Assembly (NCBI RefSeq): GCF_002906165.1
Contig: NZ_PPCN01000006.1
Span: 62,001 to 126,000, forward strand
Length of the DNA: 64,000 nucleotides
Direction of reading: 5' to 3'
Origin: Roseibium marinum
Lineage (GTDB): Bacteria; Pseudomonadota; Alphaproteobacteria; Rhizobiales; Stappiaceae
In this document: positions 61,889 to 64,000 of the stretch, in pieces
How the letters are laid out: the number at the start of each line of letters is the position of its first letter
Numbering within the stretch: position 1 is the first letter of the stretch
Program-made: the position numbers and the translations under genes
The notes under the pieces: model-generated
What the model was told of the DNA's origin: nothing
Seen by the model: the letters and a program-made list of their open reading frames with translations, nothing else
Databases searched by the model: none

Positions 61889-62320
61889 ATGCTACGTAAA
61901 ACTCTCACCCTGGCTGCCGCTCTCGCCCTGATGACGGGGGCTGCCTTCGCGGAAACCCATGAAGTCAAGATGCTCAACAAGGGCGAAGCCGGATCGATGG
62001 TCTTTGAACCCGACTATGTCGCGGCAGCGCCCGGCGACACGGTCATCTTCGTTTCCGTCGACAAGGGACACAATGCCGAAGGCATCAAGGGGATGCTCCC
62101 GGACGGCGTTCCCGCTTTCAAGAGCAAGATGAGCAAGGACTTCTCTCTCGTAGTCGAAGCCGAAGGCCTCTACGGCATCAAATGCACCCCCCACTATGGC
62201 ATGGGCATGGTCGCGCTGATCCAGGTCGGCGACGCCACGAACCTCGACGCCGTCCAGGCCGTCAAGCAGAAGGGCAAGGCCAAAAAGCGGTTTGAAGACA
62301 TCTTCGCCAAGGTCAAATAA
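61889..62320 (+). CDS. Pseudoazurin, periplasmic blue copper electron carrier
   Basis: The 143-residue protein has a signal peptide (cleavage after AFA at about residue 21) and a cupredoxin fold. The type 1 copper ligands are H61, C99, H102 and M107, with exactly the 38-3-5 spacing of known pseudoazurins. It carries electrons from the bc1 complex to copper nitrite reductase and possibly NorC. Its presence suggests that the nitrite reductase is NirK. GAAAGGGA precedes the ATG. It is divergent from nnrR and followed by a terminator. Confidence 0.95.
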   Translation: MLRKTLTLAAALALMTGAAFAETHEVKMLNKGEAGSMVFEPDYVAAAPGDTVIFVSVDKGHNAEGIKGMLPDGVPAFKSKMSKDFSLVVEAEGLYGIKCTPHYGMGMVALIQVGDATNLDAVQAVKQKGKAKKRFEDIFAKVK

Positions 62321-62343
62321 CCGCCAATCATTTGAACGAAACC

Positions 62344-62374
62344 GGGGGCGGTGCTGAGAACGAGCATCGCCCCC
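62344..62374 (+). terminator. Rho-independent terminator after pseudoazurin
   Basis: GGGGGCG-GTGCT and AGCAT-CGCCCCC form a 12-bp stem with one G-U pair and a GAGAACG loop, followed by TTCTGTT. It begins 23 bases after the pseudoazurin stop. It probably separates that gene from nnrS, or lets through only part of the transcription. Confidence 0.85.
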
Positions 62375-62414
62375 TTCTGTTGCAACGCAAGGCGACAAGA
62401 TCAAAGGCACTGCC

Positions 62415-63596
62415 ATGACAGGTTCAAACCCGAAATCCTTCGGTGGTCCGGCGCTGTTCAGCTACGGCTTCCGGCCCTTTTTCCTCGCCGCGTCGGTATT
62501 CGCCGTCGCGGCGATTGTCATCTGGATGCTGGTCCTCGACGGAAGCCTGACGATTGCCGGGCCGTTCACGCCCACCGACTGGCATGTCCATGAAATGCTG
62601 TTCGGCTATGCGTCCGCCGTCATCGCGGGATTTCTGTTCACCGCGATCCCGAACTGGACGGGACGAATGCCGAAACGGGGCTGGCCGCTTTTCTTCCTGC
62701 TGTCGCTGTGGATCGCCGGACGACTGGCCTGCGCCGGTCTTTTCGGTCCCGGAGCCGTCGTGGCTATGCTGATCGACACCGGATTTCTGGCCGCGATCGT
62801 CGCGATGATCGTGGTGGAGATCGTCGCCGGGCGCAACTGGCGCAACCTGATGGTCGTGGTGCCGGTGCTCATCCTGTTCGGTGCCAACCTGATGTTTCAT
62901 ATCGAGGCGCTCACCTACGGCAGCGCCGATACCGGCCGCCGGCTGGGCCTGGCGGTTGTCATCTTCCTGATCACCTTGATCGGCGGCCGGATCATTCCAA
63001 GCTTCACCCGCAACTGGCTGGTGAAGCGTAATCCCGCGCATCTGCCTGCTCCCGCCGGCCGCTTCGATGCGGTTTGTCTGCTTGTCGGGGCAGCCGCGCT
63101 GCTGACATGGGCGTTTCATCCCGATGGCCGAGTGACGGGCGTATTGTTGCTGATCGCCGCCGCGCTGCACTTCATGCGTCTGAGGCGCTGGCAGGGCCTG
63201 CGCACGGGACCCTCGCCCCTGCTGCTGATGCTGCATGTCGCCTACGGCTTCGTGCCCCTCGGCCTTGCGGCGAACGCCGCCGCGTCCTTCGATCTGTTGC
63301 CCGCTGCCGTCGGCGTCCATCTGCTCGGCATCGGCGCCATCGGCGGCATGACCCTCGCGGTGATGATGCGCGCGTCCCTGGGACATACCGGCCACGCGCT
63401 TGTGGCCGGGCCGGTTCTGACGGCCGCCGCCGGTATGGTTTTCCTGGCGGCCCTCGTTCGGGTCTGTTTCCCGGATGTATCCTTCGCCGGCATCACCGGG
63501 TTGTGGATCGCGGCGCTGTTATGGGCCGCGGGCTTCTCGCTTTTCGCCCTGCGCATCGGGCCCTATCTGGCCCGCACCAACCGGAAGCCCACGTAG
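62415..63596 (+). CDS. nnrS: NnrS family haem-copper membrane protein
   Basis: The 393-residue inner-membrane protein has twelve hydrophobic segments and the NnrS hallmarks FSYGFRPFFLAA at the start, the conserved DWHVHEMLFGY, GGRIIPSFTRNW near residue 195 and HLLGIGAIGGMTLAVMMRASLGHTG near 300 (given for position). Conserved histidines likely bind haem and copper. It protects against nitrosative stress by keeping iron from forming dinitrosyl complexes, and is common beside nor and nir genes. Its 3' end overlaps the convergent NirV-like gene by 34 bases. Confidence 0.95.
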   Translation: MTGSNPKSFGGPALFSYGFRPFFLAASVFAVAAIVIWMLVLDGSLTIAGPFTPTDWHVHEMLFGYASAVIAGFLFTAIPNWTGRMPKRGWPLFFLLSLWIAGRLACAGLFGPGAVVAMLIDTGFLAAIVAMIVVEIVAGRNWRNLMVVVPVLILFGANLMFHIEALTYGSADTGRRLGLAVVIFLITLIGGRIIPSFTRNWLVKRNPAHLPAPAGRFDAVCLLVGAAALLTWAFHPDGRVTGVLLLIAAALHFMRLRRWQGLRTGPSPLLLMLHVAYGFVPLGLAANAAASFDLLPAAVGVHLLGIGAIGGMTLAVMMRASLGHTGHALVAGPVLTAAAGMVFLAALVRVCFPDVSFAGITGLWIAALLWAAGFSLFALRIGPYLARTNRKPT

Positions 63597-64000
63597 TCCG
63601 CCGGAAGACCGGCGGCGCAGCCTCCGACCTTCGGGTTGCGCACAAGATCGATAATGATCGCCCGGTGCTTGCCTTCCGCGATATGGGCGCCGCAATATTC
63701 CTGCTGCTTGACGGGCGAAACGCCATCGGCCGTCAAATCTGTGTTGGCCACACAGGTCGTGGTCCATTCCCAGACGTTGCCGGACATGTCGACCACCCCG
63801 TGGGAGTTCTCGCCAAAGGTTCCGCGCGGCTGCGGCTCGGGCTCCAGCTCGCCATTGCCCCGTGCGGCGACATTGCGCGCATAGGCGGCGAGCCACCGCT
63901 GCGCCGGATCGTCCTCGTCTTCGGCGACGATCTCGTCCTCCAAAAACCGTTCCGCCGCCGCGCGCTGCCATTCCCGGTCATCGGGCAGGCGCCAGTGCTG
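63563..64000 (-). CDS. nirV: NirV-like formylglycine-generating-enzyme-fold protein (C-terminal part, runs off edge)
   Basis: The open frame runs from the right edge to a TAG at 63563 and encodes about 145 residues. WRLPDDREWQRAAAERF near the edge and GVVDMSGNVWEWTTTCV with the closing DYVGFRLVRAR are signatures of the SUMF1/FGE-sulfatase fold. In denitrifiers this protein (NirV) is encoded directly after the copper nitrite reductase gene nirK. The long acidic insert EDEIVAEDEDDPAQ is a local feature. Its stop lies inside nnrS, so the two 3' ends overlap. NirV is favoured over a general FGE by context. Confidence 0.8.
   Translation of the reverse strand, partial: QHWRLPDDREWQRAAAERFLEDEIVAEDEDDPAQRWLAAYARNVAARGNGELEPEPQPRGTFGENSHGVVDMSGNVWEWTTTCVANTDLTADGVSPVKQQEYCGAHIAEGKHRAIIIDLVRNPKVGGCAAGLPADYVGFRLVRAR

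Overview
The window looks like chromosomal DNA from a marine, metabolically versatile alphaproteobacterium, most probably of the Stappiaceae (Roseibium/Labrenzia-like). This is inferred from high GC, the hemC-hemD-mitofilin-hemY order, the divergent hemC/tsaD pair, the gpsA-YciI-EVE neighbourhood, an alphaproteobacterial ETF-beta methyltransferase homologue, a c-type NO reductase cluster and REP-like repeats typical of the class. No species assignment is claimed. No transposase, integrase, phage gene or CRISPR array was seen.

Layout. 0-5.2 kb: the end of an unidentified gene with its terminator, a soluble PAS histidine kinase followed by its response regulator, a Gfo/Idh/MocA oxidoreductase and a PPK2-type polyphosphate kinase. 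5.3-14.1 kb: a tightly packed operon for leucine/isovalerate (methylcrotonyl-CoA) catabolism. It holds a TetR regulator with a perfect inverted-repeat operator, both methylcrotonyl-CoA carboxylase subunits, an alpha/beta hydrolase, an acyl-CoA synthetase, HMG-CoA lyase and an enoyl-CoA hydratase. 14.4-22.8 kb: a membrane protein, tRNA-Thr(CGU), the haem operon hemC-hemD-mic60-like-hemY (minus strand) and divergent tsaD. 22.9-30.3 kb: a three-gene exopolysaccharide locus (HlyD-like adaptor, toroid-type secreted protein, GT2 beta-glucan synthase), tandem Nudix genes and gpsA. This stretch interrupts the usual tsaD-gpsA adjacency. 30.8-39.1 kb: a soluble chemoreceptor, YciI, EVE, ETF-beta-type methyltransferase, M20 amidohydrolase, membrane-anchored Schlafen/AlbA protein, TauE/SafE permease, leuB and two small genes.

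39.2-55.6 kb is an accessory stretch: an orphan hypothetical protein, LysR/GntP-type permease pair, SDR/TetR pair, class C beta-lactamase-like hydrolase, membrane AraC regulator, a secreted hydrolase, a probable Tae4-like peptidoglycan amidase effector with a translationally coupled periplasmic immunity candidate, an HWE/HisKA_2 kinase, and two LysR-controlled oxidoreductase loci. A frameshifted remnant of a tautomerase gene at 50.0 kb duplicates the intact one at 53.7 kb.

55.6-64.0 kb is a denitrification island: norCBQD with two small membrane genes downstream, a DUF1858 protein, an NnrR/Dnr-type Crp-Fnr regulator, pseudoazurin, nnrS and the C-terminal part of a NirV-like formylglycine-generating-enzyme-fold protein running off the edge. 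Two near-identical TTG-N8-CAA boxes sit at matching distances from norC and the pseudoazurin gene, so one NO/oxygen-responsive regulator probably controls electron delivery and NO reduction together. A nitrite reductase gene is expected just outside the window.
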